From contig CAZSLV010000004.1 in the NCBI GenBank assembly GCA_964607545.1, positions 1-36,195 of the forward strand: a stretch of 36,195 nt of DNA, given 5' to 3'. Below are positions 23,293 to 30,528 of this stretch, in pieces. The position numbers were made by a program, and so were the translations under genes. How positions within the stretch are numbered: position 1 is the first letter of the stretch; every line of letters begins with the position of its first letter. The notes beneath the pieces are model-generated. The model was not told the DNA's origin. It saw only the letters and a list, made by a program, of their open reading frames with translations, and made no database searches. This DNA is from Gudongella sp964607545 (GTDB lineage Bacteria > Bacillota > Clostridia > Tissierellales > Tissierellaceae).

Positions 23293-23316
23293 AAAGCAGG
23301 GCCTTAGCCCTGCTTT
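23293..23316. terminator. Terminator shared by the transporter gene and hpf
   Basis: Perfect 10-bp stem AAAGCAGGGC / GCCCTGCTTT, loop CTTA, followed by GTTTTTTT on the plus strand. On the minus strand TTTTCTAATT follows, so it may also stop hpf transcription. Confidence 0.9.
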
Positions 23317-23326
23317 GTTTTTTTCT

Positions 23327-23863
23327 TTAGTTAAAATCTGGTTCTATTAAACCATAATTCCCATCTTTTCTCTTGTAAACAACACTTACATCTTCTGAGT
23401 CAGCATCCATAAATACAAAGAAATTATGTCTTAAAAGTTCCATTTGAAGTATGGCTTCATCAACTGACATTGGCTTAAGGCCAAATCTTTTTCTTTTAAC
23501 TAGGGTTGGCTTATCTTCTTCATCTTCCTTAGTTGGTGATGGTACATTTTCAAATCTTATTGTTTCATTGTTTTTGTAACGTCTTTGCAACTTAGTCTTG
23601 TGCTTTCTTACTTGTCTTTCTAATACATCTACTGCTCTGTCAATCGATGCATACATATCATCGCTAGATTCCTCTGCCCTTAAGATTGTGCCGGGAAGGT
23701 TTATGGTAACCTCGATAATCTTTCTGTTCTTTTCAGTTCCAAAAGTCACATTACCTGTAACATCTGTTTGAAAATACTTATCGAGCTTACTCAGCTTCTT
23801 TTCAGTAACATCCCTTAATGCGTCTGTTACGTCCATGTTTTTTCCAGTGTAGTTCATTTTCAT
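23327..23863 (-). CDS. hpf: Ribosome hibernation promoting factor, long form
   Basis: Binds the 30S subunit in resting cells and pairs ribosomes into inactive 100S dimers. The 178-residue protein has the N-terminal ribosome-binding domain (about 1-95: MDVTDALRDVTEKKLSKLDKYF, then VEVTIN-type strands and the VDVLERQVRKHKTKL helix). A linker follows, then the C-terminal dimerisation domain (KRKRFGLKPMSVDEAILQMELLRHNFFVFMDADSEDVSVVYKRKDGNYGLIEP), which marks the long form. The start is placed at ATG 23861-23863 because AAAGGAG lies eight bases before it; an in-frame extension to 23932 has no ribosome site and crosses the promoter. A -10 box and a perfect palindrome lie just upstream. It is monocistronic. 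Confidence 0.95.
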   Translation of the reverse strand: MKMNYTGKNMDVTDALRDVTEKKLSKLDKYFQTDVTGNVTFGTEKNRKIIEVTINLPGTILRAEESSDDMYASIDRAVDVLERQVRKHKTKLQRRYKNNETIRFENVPSPTKEDEEDKPTLVKRKRFGLKPMSVDEAILQMELLRHNFFVFMDADSEDVSVVYKRKDGNYGLIEPDFN

Positions 23864-23884
23864 AAACCCAGCTCCTTTCATATA

Positions 23885-23918
23885 AGTATAATTACTTATA
23901 CTATTTGATACTATTATA
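23885..23918 (-). promoter_or_regulatory. hpf promoter -10 and start-site palindrome
   Basis: TATAAT (complement of 23913-23918) has no good -35, though a T-rich stretch precedes it. Just downstream, at the expected transcription start, AGTATAA (23885-23891) and TTATACT (23896-23902) form a perfect inverted repeat with a four-base centre, a good candidate operator. Confidence 0.5.
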
Positions 23919-23981
23919 CCCTTTAAAAACAAAAAACCCTACTATTTTTTAAAAGATATTTTATTAAGCCCTTTACAAGCT

Positions 23982-24057
23982 TGTGGATAGAATTTTTATG
24001 ATTTCTGTGGATAAGTCATAAGGTCCTTGTGGATAATGTGGGCAAGTCTGTGGAAAA
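23982..24057 (-). promoter_or_regulatory. Second cluster of five DnaA-box-like 9-mers
   Basis: Between divergent hpf and the FUSC-type gene the plus strand reads TGTGGATAG (23982-23990), TGTGGATAA (24006-24014, perfect), TGTGGATAA (24028-24036, perfect), TGTGGGCAA (24037-24045) and TGTGGAAAA (24049-24057). All five are in the same direction, opposite to the cluster at 6543. The third and fourth are adjacent. Next to it, 24060-24081 holds arms CATGATA / TATCATG around GACCCCCT. Confidence 0.68.
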
Positions 24058-24093
24058 CGCATGATAGACCCCCTTATCATGTGGACAGACCCC

Positions 24094-24122
24094 TTGATAA
24101 TTATTATAAAATGAGTTAGTAT
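24094..24122 (+). promoter_or_regulatory. Putative promoter of the FUSC-type exporter gene
   Basis: TTGATA (24094-24099), 17-base spacer and TAGTAT (24117-24122), about 37 bases before ATG. The -10 matches consensus at 4 of 6. It lies just downstream of the DnaA-box cluster. Confidence 0.5.
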
Positions 24123-24159
24123 AAAGATAATATATTAACAATACTAGAGGGAAATAATT

Positions 24160-25044
24160 ATGAAACTAAAAAAATATAAGATAGGTATGAGAACCATAAA
24201 AACTGGTATAGCTGTAGCAATTGGACTTTTTTTAGGTGAATTATTGGGCCTAAACAGTCCTCTTTTTGTTGGTATTGGTGCTATTTCCACCATGCAATCA
24301 TCAGTTTCCCAATCTTTTGAAATGGGTAAAAATCGAATTTTAGCTACTATTATGGGGGCCTTGGTAGCTGTGATTATAGAGTACCTCTTCCCTAGAAATG
24401 TAATCTTTTTAGGCCTTGGGATTATAATTGTTATACAAATCTTAAATATCTTAGGTTGGAAGCATTCCGTAGCCCTAGCTGCCATAGTTTTTATAGCTGT
24501 TTCCTTAAGCCAAGATGTAGATATCTTATCCTCAGCCTACAATAGGACCCTTGATACCTTTGTAGGAATTGTAGTTGGGGTCTTAGTAAATTACTTTATA
24601 GCAACCCCAAACATAGACAAGCTCTTTAAACTCTTTATAGATGAGTTCTTGGAAAAGGCAAAAGACTATACTTATAAATTAGCAGTGGGTAAGTTAAATG
24701 TGGATATAATTAGCCTAAGGGAAGACCTTAGTGAATTAGAAAAATTACAAGTTTTAATAGAAGATGAAACAAAGATAAATATAACCAAGAGCAAGGAAAT
24801 GGTCCAATCTGCCATAACCCTTAACAAGGTAGAGGATATTTTTAGTAGCCTGGCCTCCCTTGATAATATGAAACATGTAGCAACCCTAAGCCCTGCCAAC
24901 TTAATCCTTATAGAAGAAGTCTTTAACATCAAATGCCTTTGGGGGGAAAGGGCAATAATTTCAGAAGATGATATTATCTTTAACTACCACCTGCAAAAGG
25001 TTTTAAAAGAGCTCTTGTTTTTTAAAAAAGAGGATGGTATTTAA
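24160..25044 (+). CDS. FUSC-type / aromatic acid exporter family membrane protein
   Basis: A 294-residue protein with an N-terminal membrane half (about residues 14-150, four to six hydrophobic segments such as VIFLGLGIIIVIQILNIL and FVGIVVGVLVNYFIA) and a soluble, helical C-terminal half (about 155-294). The RTIKTGIAVAIGLFLGELLGL opening and the SVSQSFEMGKNRILATIMGALVA segment are typical of the Gram-positive ArAE/DUF939-like branch of the FUSC superfamily. Relatives export aromatic carboxylic acids in Gram-negatives, but the Gram-positive branch is poorly studied, so the substrate is unknown. Ribosome site AGAGGG precedes ATG. It is a single gene; its stop codon is inside the left arm of the following terminator. 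Confidence 0.85.
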   Translation: MKLKKYKIGMRTIKTGIAVAIGLFLGELLGLNSPLFVGIGAISTMQSSVSQSFEMGKNRILATIMGALVAVIIEYLFPRNVIFLGLGIIIVIQILNILGWKHSVALAAIVFIAVSLSQDVDILSSAYNRTLDTFVGIVVGVLVNYFIATPNIDKLFKLFIDEFLEKAKDYTYKLAVGKLNVDIISLREDLSELEKLQVLIEDETKINITKSKEMVQSAITLNKVEDIFSSLASLDNMKHVATLSPANLILIEEVFNIKCLWGERAIISEDDIIFNYHLQKVLKELLFFKKEDGI

Positions 25045-25070
25045 AAGATTCTTCTTTCGAAGAATCTTTT
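25043..25070. terminator. Terminator between the FUSC-type gene and the M3 peptidase gene
   Basis: Perfect 12-bp stem AAAAGATTCTTC / GAAGAATCTTTT with loop TTTC and T-rich flank on the plus strand. A-rich sequence on its left side gives T on the minus strand, so it can act both ways. Confidence 0.92.
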
Positions 25071-25080
25071 TATTTTAAAT

Positions 25081-26775
25081 CTATAAATTTGTATCATCAA
25101 CTTCTTTTAAATAATCGACAATTGGCCCTATGGCCTTTTTTATTGTCCCTTCTTCAAAGGGACTCCTTAAGTTTGCCACTTCAACTAGGTCTAAAAAGGC
25201 TAAAGACCCTCCCTTTTTACAAAGTCTAAGGTAGTCTTCAAAAGCTTCTTCTCTCTTAGTCCTACTCTTATCCCAAAACTGAAAGGCGCATATTTGAGCT
25301 AGGGTGTAGTCTATATAATAAAAGGGGTTAGAAAAGACATGGCCCTGCCTCATCCAGTAGCCTCCTCTTTCTAAAAAGTCATTTCCCCTGTAATCTTTAA
25401 AGGGCAGGTACTTTTTCTCTATCTCCCTCCACTTATCCTTTCTTTGTTTTGGGCTAGCATTTGGATTTTCATATACAAAGTGCTGGAATTCATCAATGGA
25501 AACCCCATATGGTATAAAGGAAAGTCCAGATACTAGGTGGGAGAACTTATACTTTAAAACATCCTCCTTAAAGAAACCTTCCATCCAAGGCCAGGTTAAA
25601 AACTCCATGGACATAGAATGAATTTCACATGCTTCAAGGGTTGGAAACTTATACTCAGGCAATTCATAATCAAGGCTCATATAAGTTTGAAATGCATGGC
25701 CAGCTTCATGGGTAAGGACATCTATATCTCCACTTGTCCCATTAAAGTTTGAGAAAATAAAGGGGGCCCTATAGTCTGGGATAATTGTACAAAAACCACC
25801 GCTTTTTTTACCCTCTTTACTTAAAAGATCAAGCAGGTCTTTTTCTACCATAAAGTCAAAAAATTCCTTGGTTTCCTTTGACAATTGTGAGTACATCTCC
25901 ATTCCTTTTTCTACTATCCAATCTGGATTACCCTTGGGGTTTGCATTTCCACTATTGTATTCAATCGTCTCATCGTAATAATATAATTTATCTAGTTTAA
26001 GTCTCTTTCTTTGCCTTTCTTTTAAAAGAACAACAAAGGGAACTATTTCATCCTTAACTCCTTGCCTAAAGTTTGCTACCATGCTAGGGTTGTAATCTGT
26101 CCTTCCTAGCCTCTTATAACCAAGACTTACATAGTTTTCATAGCCAAGTTTTTTAGCCATCTTATCCCTAACCTTAACAAGGTCATCATAAATCTTATCT
26201 ATCTCATCTTCTCTTTCCTTAAAAAAGTTAGTGTAGGCTAGGTGGGCAGCCCTCCTAGTTTCCCTGTCCCTATCCTCCATGTAGGGTCTTAGCTGACTTA
26301 AGTTTAAAGTCTTTCCATCAAAACTTATCTTAGCTGATGCAACCAGGGCTTCGTATTTGGTGGATAGTTTGTTTTCAGTGACAATCTCCTCCATAATCTT
26401 TTCATCAAAGGCTTCAATTTGAAGTTTTGCCAAGTTAAATATTTGCTTGCCCCATCTTTTTTCTAAGCCATCTTTAAAGTTTGATGAAATAAGTTTTTTG
26501 TAAAACTTAGTAGTCATGTTTTCATACCTTGGCATATTTTCATCCATAAAGTTTTGTTCCACTTCATAAAATTCATCCCTTGTATCAATAGCATGCCTAA
26601 TGCTAACTAGGGTTTCCATGGTATATATCCTGTTTCTAATCCTTGTTATCTCTTCAATTAATTTATTTTGTTCATCAAGAGAACTTGCCCTTTCAAAAGT
26701 CTCTAGCAAGTGGTCAAATTCCACCTCTATCTTGTCAAAATCTGGCCTTTCATATTTAAAGTCATTAAATTTCAT
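25081..26775 (-). CDS. M3 family oligoendopeptidase (PepF-like)
   Basis: Cytoplasmic zinc peptidase that trims oligopeptides, useful to an amino-acid-fermenting cell. The 564-residue protein is almost wholly helical. It has the zinc motif HEAGH (356-360) in LTHEAGHAFQTYMS, with the third zinc ligand Glu384 in EACEIHSMSMEFLTWP. The C-terminal GGYWMRQGHVFSNPFYYIDYTLAQICAFQFW carries the His/Tyr residues used for substrate in M3 enzymes. The length fits the shorter Clostridium-type PepF branch. Ribosome site GGAGGG lies six bases before ATG. It diverges from an S9 peptidase gene, so two peptidases share one control region. No signal peptide. Confidence 0.95.
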   Translation of the reverse strand: MKFNDFKYERPDFDKIEVEFDHLLETFERASSLDEQNKLIEEITRIRNRIYTMETLVSIRHAIDTRDEFYEVEQNFMDENMPRYENMTTKFYKKLISSNFKDGLEKRWGKQIFNLAKLQIEAFDEKIMEEIVTENKLSTKYEALVASAKISFDGKTLNLSQLRPYMEDRDRETRRAAHLAYTNFFKEREDEIDKIYDDLVKVRDKMAKKLGYENYVSLGYKRLGRTDYNPSMVANFRQGVKDEIVPFVVLLKERQRKRLKLDKLYYYDETIEYNSGNANPKGNPDWIVEKGMEMYSQLSKETKEFFDFMVEKDLLDLLSKEGKKSGGFCTIIPDYRAPFIFSNFNGTSGDIDVLTHEAGHAFQTYMSLDYELPEYKFPTLEACEIHSMSMEFLTWPWMEGFFKEDVLKYKFSHLVSGLSFIPYGVSIDEFQHFVYENPNASPKQRKDKWREIEKKYLPFKDYRGNDFLERGGYWMRQGHVFSNPFYYIDYTLAQICAFQFWDKSRTKREEAFEDYLRLCKKGGSLAFLDLVEVANLRSPFEEGTIKKAIGPIVDYLKEVDDTNL

Positions 26776-26810
26776 TTAATCCCTCCAAGTTTATATTTAC
26801 TCCCTATAAA

Positions 26811-26839
26811 ATCTTATATCATTTTAAGTTAAGTGTAAA
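26811..26839 (-). promoter_or_regulatory. Putative promoter of the M3 peptidase gene
   Basis: TTTACA (complement of 26834-26839), 17-base spacer and TAAGAT (complement of 26811-26816). On the other strand a TATAAT at 26884-26889 may be the -10 of the S9 peptidase gene, with no clear -35. Confidence 0.5.
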
Positions 26840-26926
26840 GATGGGGGATTTATATTAAGTATGTAATTTAGGAAATTATTGGGTATAATAGTAGTTAGAA
26901 AAGAATTTTATATATGGAGGTTAATT

Positions 26927-28915
26927 ATGGAAAATATAAAATTAAAAGATTTTATCGATTATAAGTCCTTGTCAAATCCTACTTTTTCGCCAAATGGAGA
27001 AAACTTAGCTTTTAATCTTCACACCATAAATTTAGAAGAAAACAAATACAATACAGATATTTTTATATGGAATAAGGACCATGGAATTAAAAAGCTTACA
27101 AGTTCTTGTGATATTGAAAATTTCTTGTGGAAAGATGATAAGACCCTCCTCTTTAAGTCTTTAAGGGATAAAAAAGACAAGGAAAAGAAAGATTCTAAAC
27201 ATCCAATCTCAACCTACTATGAAATTTCCCTAGAATTTGGGGAAGCAAGAAGGGCCTTTAGCCTGCCAATAAATGTATCTTCCATCTATTACTTAAATGA
27301 AGATAAGTACCTTTTAATTGGGGACTTTAACCAGGCTATGGGGGATGTGTATAAGTTAAGTCCTGATGAAAAACAAGCAAAGATTGATAGGGTAAAGGAA
27401 GATGAGTCTTATGAAGTTTTAGATGAAATTCCCTTTTGGTCAAATGGGGCAGGTTTTACCAATAAAAAACGAAGCCGCTTGTACTTATATGAGAGTAAAA
27501 AAGATCAAGTAAAAGAATTGACAGATGAGTTTACTAATGTCTTAAGTTTATCTTTAAGTAAGGATAAAAAAAGAGCCTTGTTTATTTGTTCTTCCTTTAT
27601 TGATAAGATGAGTGTTTTTAATGACTTGTTCCAATTAAATATTGAATCCTTAACCTTAGAAAAAGTATCCCCCATTAAAAACTTTGAGTATACTTATGCC
27701 GATTATATAGGGGATAAGATTATATTTTTAGGTACTGATATGAAGGCCTATGGGGTAAACGAAAACCCCAAGGTGTATATAAGCCATGATCTAGGTAAGA
27801 CTTATGTTAAAATAGGAGAACCTGATATATCTGTATATAATTCTCTTAACTCTGATGTAAGATACGGGGATGGGACTAGCTTAAAGGTAGCAGGAGACTA
27901 CTTGTATTTTATAGGAAGTAAGAATTATTCCTCAAACCTCTTTAAGCTTTCTGTAGATGGGAGGGTTATGCAAGTTACAAAAAACGAAGGGTCTGTCGAT
28001 TCATTTGATATTTATAATGAAGAAGTAGTATTTGTTGGCCTAAGGGGCCTTAACCTCCAGGAGTTATATAGGTTTAAGGATGAGGAAAGTAAGGTAAGTT
28101 ACTTTAACCAATGGGTCATGGACTCAAAAAAACTTTCTAAGCCAAACTTCCTTCAAGTTTCTACTGACGATGGAAAAATAAGTGGGTGGGTTTATCCGCC
28201 AATAGATTTAGAAAAAGATAAGAAGTACCCAGGAATCTTGTATATACATGGGGGGCCTAAAACCCTTTATGGTCCTGTCTTTACTCATGAAATCCAAGTC
28301 CTTGCAAGTAAGGGCTACTTTGTGTTTTACTTAAACCCAAGGGGAAGTGATGGGTATGGAAATGCTTTTGCAGATATTAGGGGGGAGTATGGCAACCTAG
28401 ACTATAAGGATATTATGGACTTTGTAGATTCTGTTTTAGAGGACTACCCTCAAATCCTAAGGACCCATTTGGGCCTTGCAGGAGGGTCATATGGGGGTTA
28501 TATGACAAATTGGATAATAGGCCATACAAATAGGTTTAAGGCAAGCGTATCCCAAAGGTCCATTTCAAATTGGATTTCATTCTTTGGCCAGTCTGATATA
28601 GGTTATTACTTTGCCCCTGACCAAGCCAAGGGGACTCCTTGGGATAAAGAAGATAAGCTATGGGATAATTCTCCCCTTAAGTATGCTGATAAGGTAGAAA
28701 CACCAACCTTATTTATTCACGCCCAGGAAGACTACAGGTGTCCTCTTTCAGAAGGACTTCAAATGTTTACAGCCCTAAAATACCATGGGGTTGAATCTAA
28801 AATGGTTATCTTTAAGGGTGAAGACCATGACTTGTCTCGTTCAGGCAAGCCTAAGGCTAGGATAAGAAGGATGGAAGAAATTTTGGGATGGTTTGATAAA
28901 TTTCTTAAAAAATAG
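26927..28915 (+). CDS. S9 family serine peptidase (acylaminoacyl-peptidase type)
   Basis: A 662-residue protein with an N-terminal beta-propeller-like half (about 1-400, WD-type TFSPNGENLAFN and repeats) that gates a C-terminal alpha/beta-hydrolase domain. The catalytic triad is visible: Ser521 in GGSYGGYM, Asp602 in HAQEDYRCP, and His634 in GEDHDLSRSGKP. The oxyanion-hole segment YIHGGPKTLYG also fits. The start is ATG 26927 because GGAGG lies six bases before it; an in-frame extension to 26879 lacks a ribosome site and overlaps the -10 box. No signal peptide, so intracellular peptide breakdown is likely. YihY-family gene follows by 26 bases and may be cotranscribed. Confidence 0.93.
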   Translation: MENIKLKDFIDYKSLSNPTFSPNGENLAFNLHTINLEENKYNTDIFIWNKDHGIKKLTSSCDIENFLWKDDKTLLFKSLRDKKDKEKKDSKHPISTYYEISLEFGEARRAFSLPINVSSIYYLNEDKYLLIGDFNQAMGDVYKLSPDEKQAKIDRVKEDESYEVLDEIPFWSNGAGFTNKKRSRLYLYESKKDQVKELTDEFTNVLSLSLSKDKKRALFICSSFIDKMSVFNDLFQLNIESLTLEKVSPIKNFEYTYADYIGDKIIFLGTDMKAYGVNENPKVYISHDLGKTYVKIGEPDISVYNSLNSDVRYGDGTSLKVAGDYLYFIGSKNYSSNLFKLSVDGRVMQVTKNEGSVDSFDIYNEEVVFVGLRGLNLQELYRFKDEESKVSYFNQWVMDSKKLSKPNFLQVSTDDGKISGWVYPPIDLEKDKKYPGILYIHGGPKTLYGPVFTHEIQVLASKGYFVFYLNPRGSDGYGNAFADIRGEYGNLDYKDIMDFVDSVLEDYPQILRTHLGLAGGSYGGYMTNWIIGHTNRFKASVSQRSISNWISFFGQSDIGYYFAPDQAKGTPWDKEDKLWDNSPLKYADKVETPTLFIHAQEDYRCPLSEGLQMFTALKYHGVESKMVIFKGEDHDLSRSGKPKARIRRMEEILGWFDKFLKK

Positions 28916-28941
28916 TTTTTCTTAAAGGAAAAGGTGGTAGG

Positions 28942-29853
28942 ATGAAAGAATTCTTAAAAAAAATAGGGCAAAAAAAACCTGTAATATTTTTAGACCAATT
29001 AATTTATAGGTTTAGCGCCCACCATATTACTGGGAATGCAGCAGAAATGACATACTTTTTAATATTATCAGTATTTCCCTTTATAATAGTCCTCTTAAAC
29101 GCCCTAAGCTACACTTCCCTGGCAAGTGAAGATGTTATTATGAATATGATTAGGTATGTCCCTGGAGAAATTCAAAATATTATAAGTGGCTTTGTAGAAG
29201 ATATTGTTTCAGGTTCAAGCCAGGGCCTACTATCTGTTGCCGCCCTAGGAGGTTTGTGGACTGCATCAAATGGGATAAGGGCTATAATTCGGTCCTTAAA
29301 TGAAGCATATGAATGTAGTGAAAACAGGTCTTTCTTAAAGCAAAGAGGGATAAGTATCTTATTTACCCTGGCCTTAATATTTATGATAATACTAGTCTTT
29401 GTTGCCCTTGTCTTTGGGGAGCTTATAGGAAGGTTTGTATTTAACTTATTAGACCTAGCTTATGTATTTAAAACCATCTGGACCTACTTAAGATTTATAA
29501 TACCCCTGATATTTTTAATCCTAATCTTTACCCTCCTTTATAAGTTTAGTCCAAATGTCAACAATAAAAAGAAGATTAAGCTAAAAGAAGCCCTGCCCGG
29601 GGCCATATTTGCTTCATTTGCCTGGCTTATCCTCTCTACCTTGTTTTCATTTTATGTATCTAACTTTGGCAACTACTCAGTTACCTATGGGAGTCTTGGA
29701 GGGGTTATAATAATGCTAGTTTGGTTGTTTATAAGCTCCATAGTAATTGTCTTAGGTGGGGAAATTAATGCAACCCTAGATGTTTTAAAGGATAGAAACT
29801 TTGCAAAAGATCCAGAAAGGTCTTTTTTAAGAAATATTATAGATAAGGAATAG
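28942..29853 (+). CDS. YihY/BrkB family inner-membrane protein
   Basis: A 303-residue membrane protein with about six hydrophobic segments: AEMTYFLILSVFPFIIVLLNAL, the LLSVAALGGLWTASNGIRAIIRSLNEAYE motif typical of the family, GISILFTLALIFMIILVFVALVFG, FIIPLIFLILIFTLLYKFSPN, the LPGAIFASFAWLILSTLFSFYVSNFGNYSVTYGSLGGVIIMLVWLFISS block, and VIVLGGEINA at the end. The family was once labelled ribonuclease BN in error. Its molecular role is unknown, though some relatives are linked to serum resistance or envelope stress. Ribosome site GGTGG. It lies 26 bases after the S9 peptidase gene. Its stop codon is inside a long hairpin shared with comF. Confidence 0.92.
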   Translation: MKEFLKKIGQKKPVIFLDQLIYRFSAHHITGNAAEMTYFLILSVFPFIIVLLNALSYTSLASEDVIMNMIRYVPGEIQNIISGFVEDIVSGSSQGLLSVAALGGLWTASNGIRAIIRSLNEAYECSENRSFLKQRGISILFTLALIFMIILVFVALVFGELIGRFVFNLLDLAYVFKTIWTYLRFIIPLIFLILIFTLLYKFSPNVNNKKKIKLKEALPGAIFASFAWLILSTLFSFYVSNFGNYSVTYGSLGGVIIMLVWLFISSIVIVLGGEINATLDVLKDRNFAKDPERSFLRNIIDKE

Positions 29854-29883
29854 GAAGAAGATTTTTTCTTCTTCCTATTCCTT
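29845..29883. terminator. Long hairpin overlapping the ends of two convergent genes
   Basis: A perfect 16-bp stem, AAGGAATAGGAAGAAG with CTTCTTCCTATTCCTT, and a 7-base loop (ATTTTTT) covers the stop codons of both the YihY gene and the comF-type gene. No strong T-run follows on either side, so it is not a textbook terminator. Confidence 0.65.
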
Positions 29884-30519
29884 TGTAGATAAAAGGGCTA
29901 GACCCCTTACAATTTCAGCCCCTGCCATCATTAATTCTCTTGCACATAGGTTAAGGGTAGTTCCAGTAGTTATTAAGTCATCTATAAGGAGTATTTTCTT
30001 TCCCCAAATTTGGCTAGGATCTTTTATAGAAAAAGAGTTATCTAGATTATGCCTTCTTTGATAGCTTGTAAGCTTGTTTTGTTCCTTAGTCCACTTAGAC
30101 TTAATTAAAACCTTACTTAAAACACTTACATTAACACTTTTTCCTACATACCTTGCAAGGAGTTCTGCTTGATTGTAACCCCTTCTTGCCTCTTTTAGGT
30201 AGTGGATGGGGACAAAAATAATACAGTCAAAATCTTTTATATTATTTATCCTTATAGTCTTAAGTAGGTAGCTACTAAAGGGGGCATAAAGGTAGGATTT
30301 ATCCTGAAACTTAAACCTATGGAAAAAGTCCCTTGTAAAGTTATTATAAAAAAGGGAAACATGCAAATCTTTTATATAAGGACTTTCAAGCTTATACTCC
30401 TTGTGGATTTCTTCTATTCTTTCCCTACATTCAAGGCAAAGAAAGTGGTCAATATTTCTTGTTTGATCATTACAAAAATAGCAAATATTTTCTGTTGGAA
30501 AAATTAATTTTGTTAGCAT
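29875..30519 (-). CDS. ComF family phosphoribosyltransferase-like protein
   Basis: A 214-residue ComF-type protein, related to a factor needed for DNA uptake. It has an N-terminal four-cysteine zinc finger (CYFCND at 13-18 and CLEC at 28-31) and a phosphoribosyltransferase fold with FVPIHYLKEARRGYNQAELLAR, then the PRPP-loop motif KILLIDDLITTGTTLNLCARELMMAGA. The biochemical role of ComF in uptake is not settled. It starts nine bases after the recD2 stop with AGGAG in the gap, so it is the second gene of recD2-comF. Other competence genes are not in the window, so natural transformation cannot be judged. Confidence 0.92.
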   Translation of the reverse strand: MLTKLIFPTENICYFCNDQTRNIDHFLCLECRERIEEIHKEYKLESPYIKDLHVSLFYNNFTRDFFHRFKFQDKSYLYAPFSSYLLKTIRINNIKDFDCIIFVPIHYLKEARRGYNQAELLARYVGKSVNVSVLSKVLIKSKWTKEQNKLTSYQRRHNLDNSFSIKDPSQIWGKKILLIDDLITTGTTLNLCARELMMAGAEIVRGLALLSTKE

Positions 30520-30528
30520 ATAAAGCTC

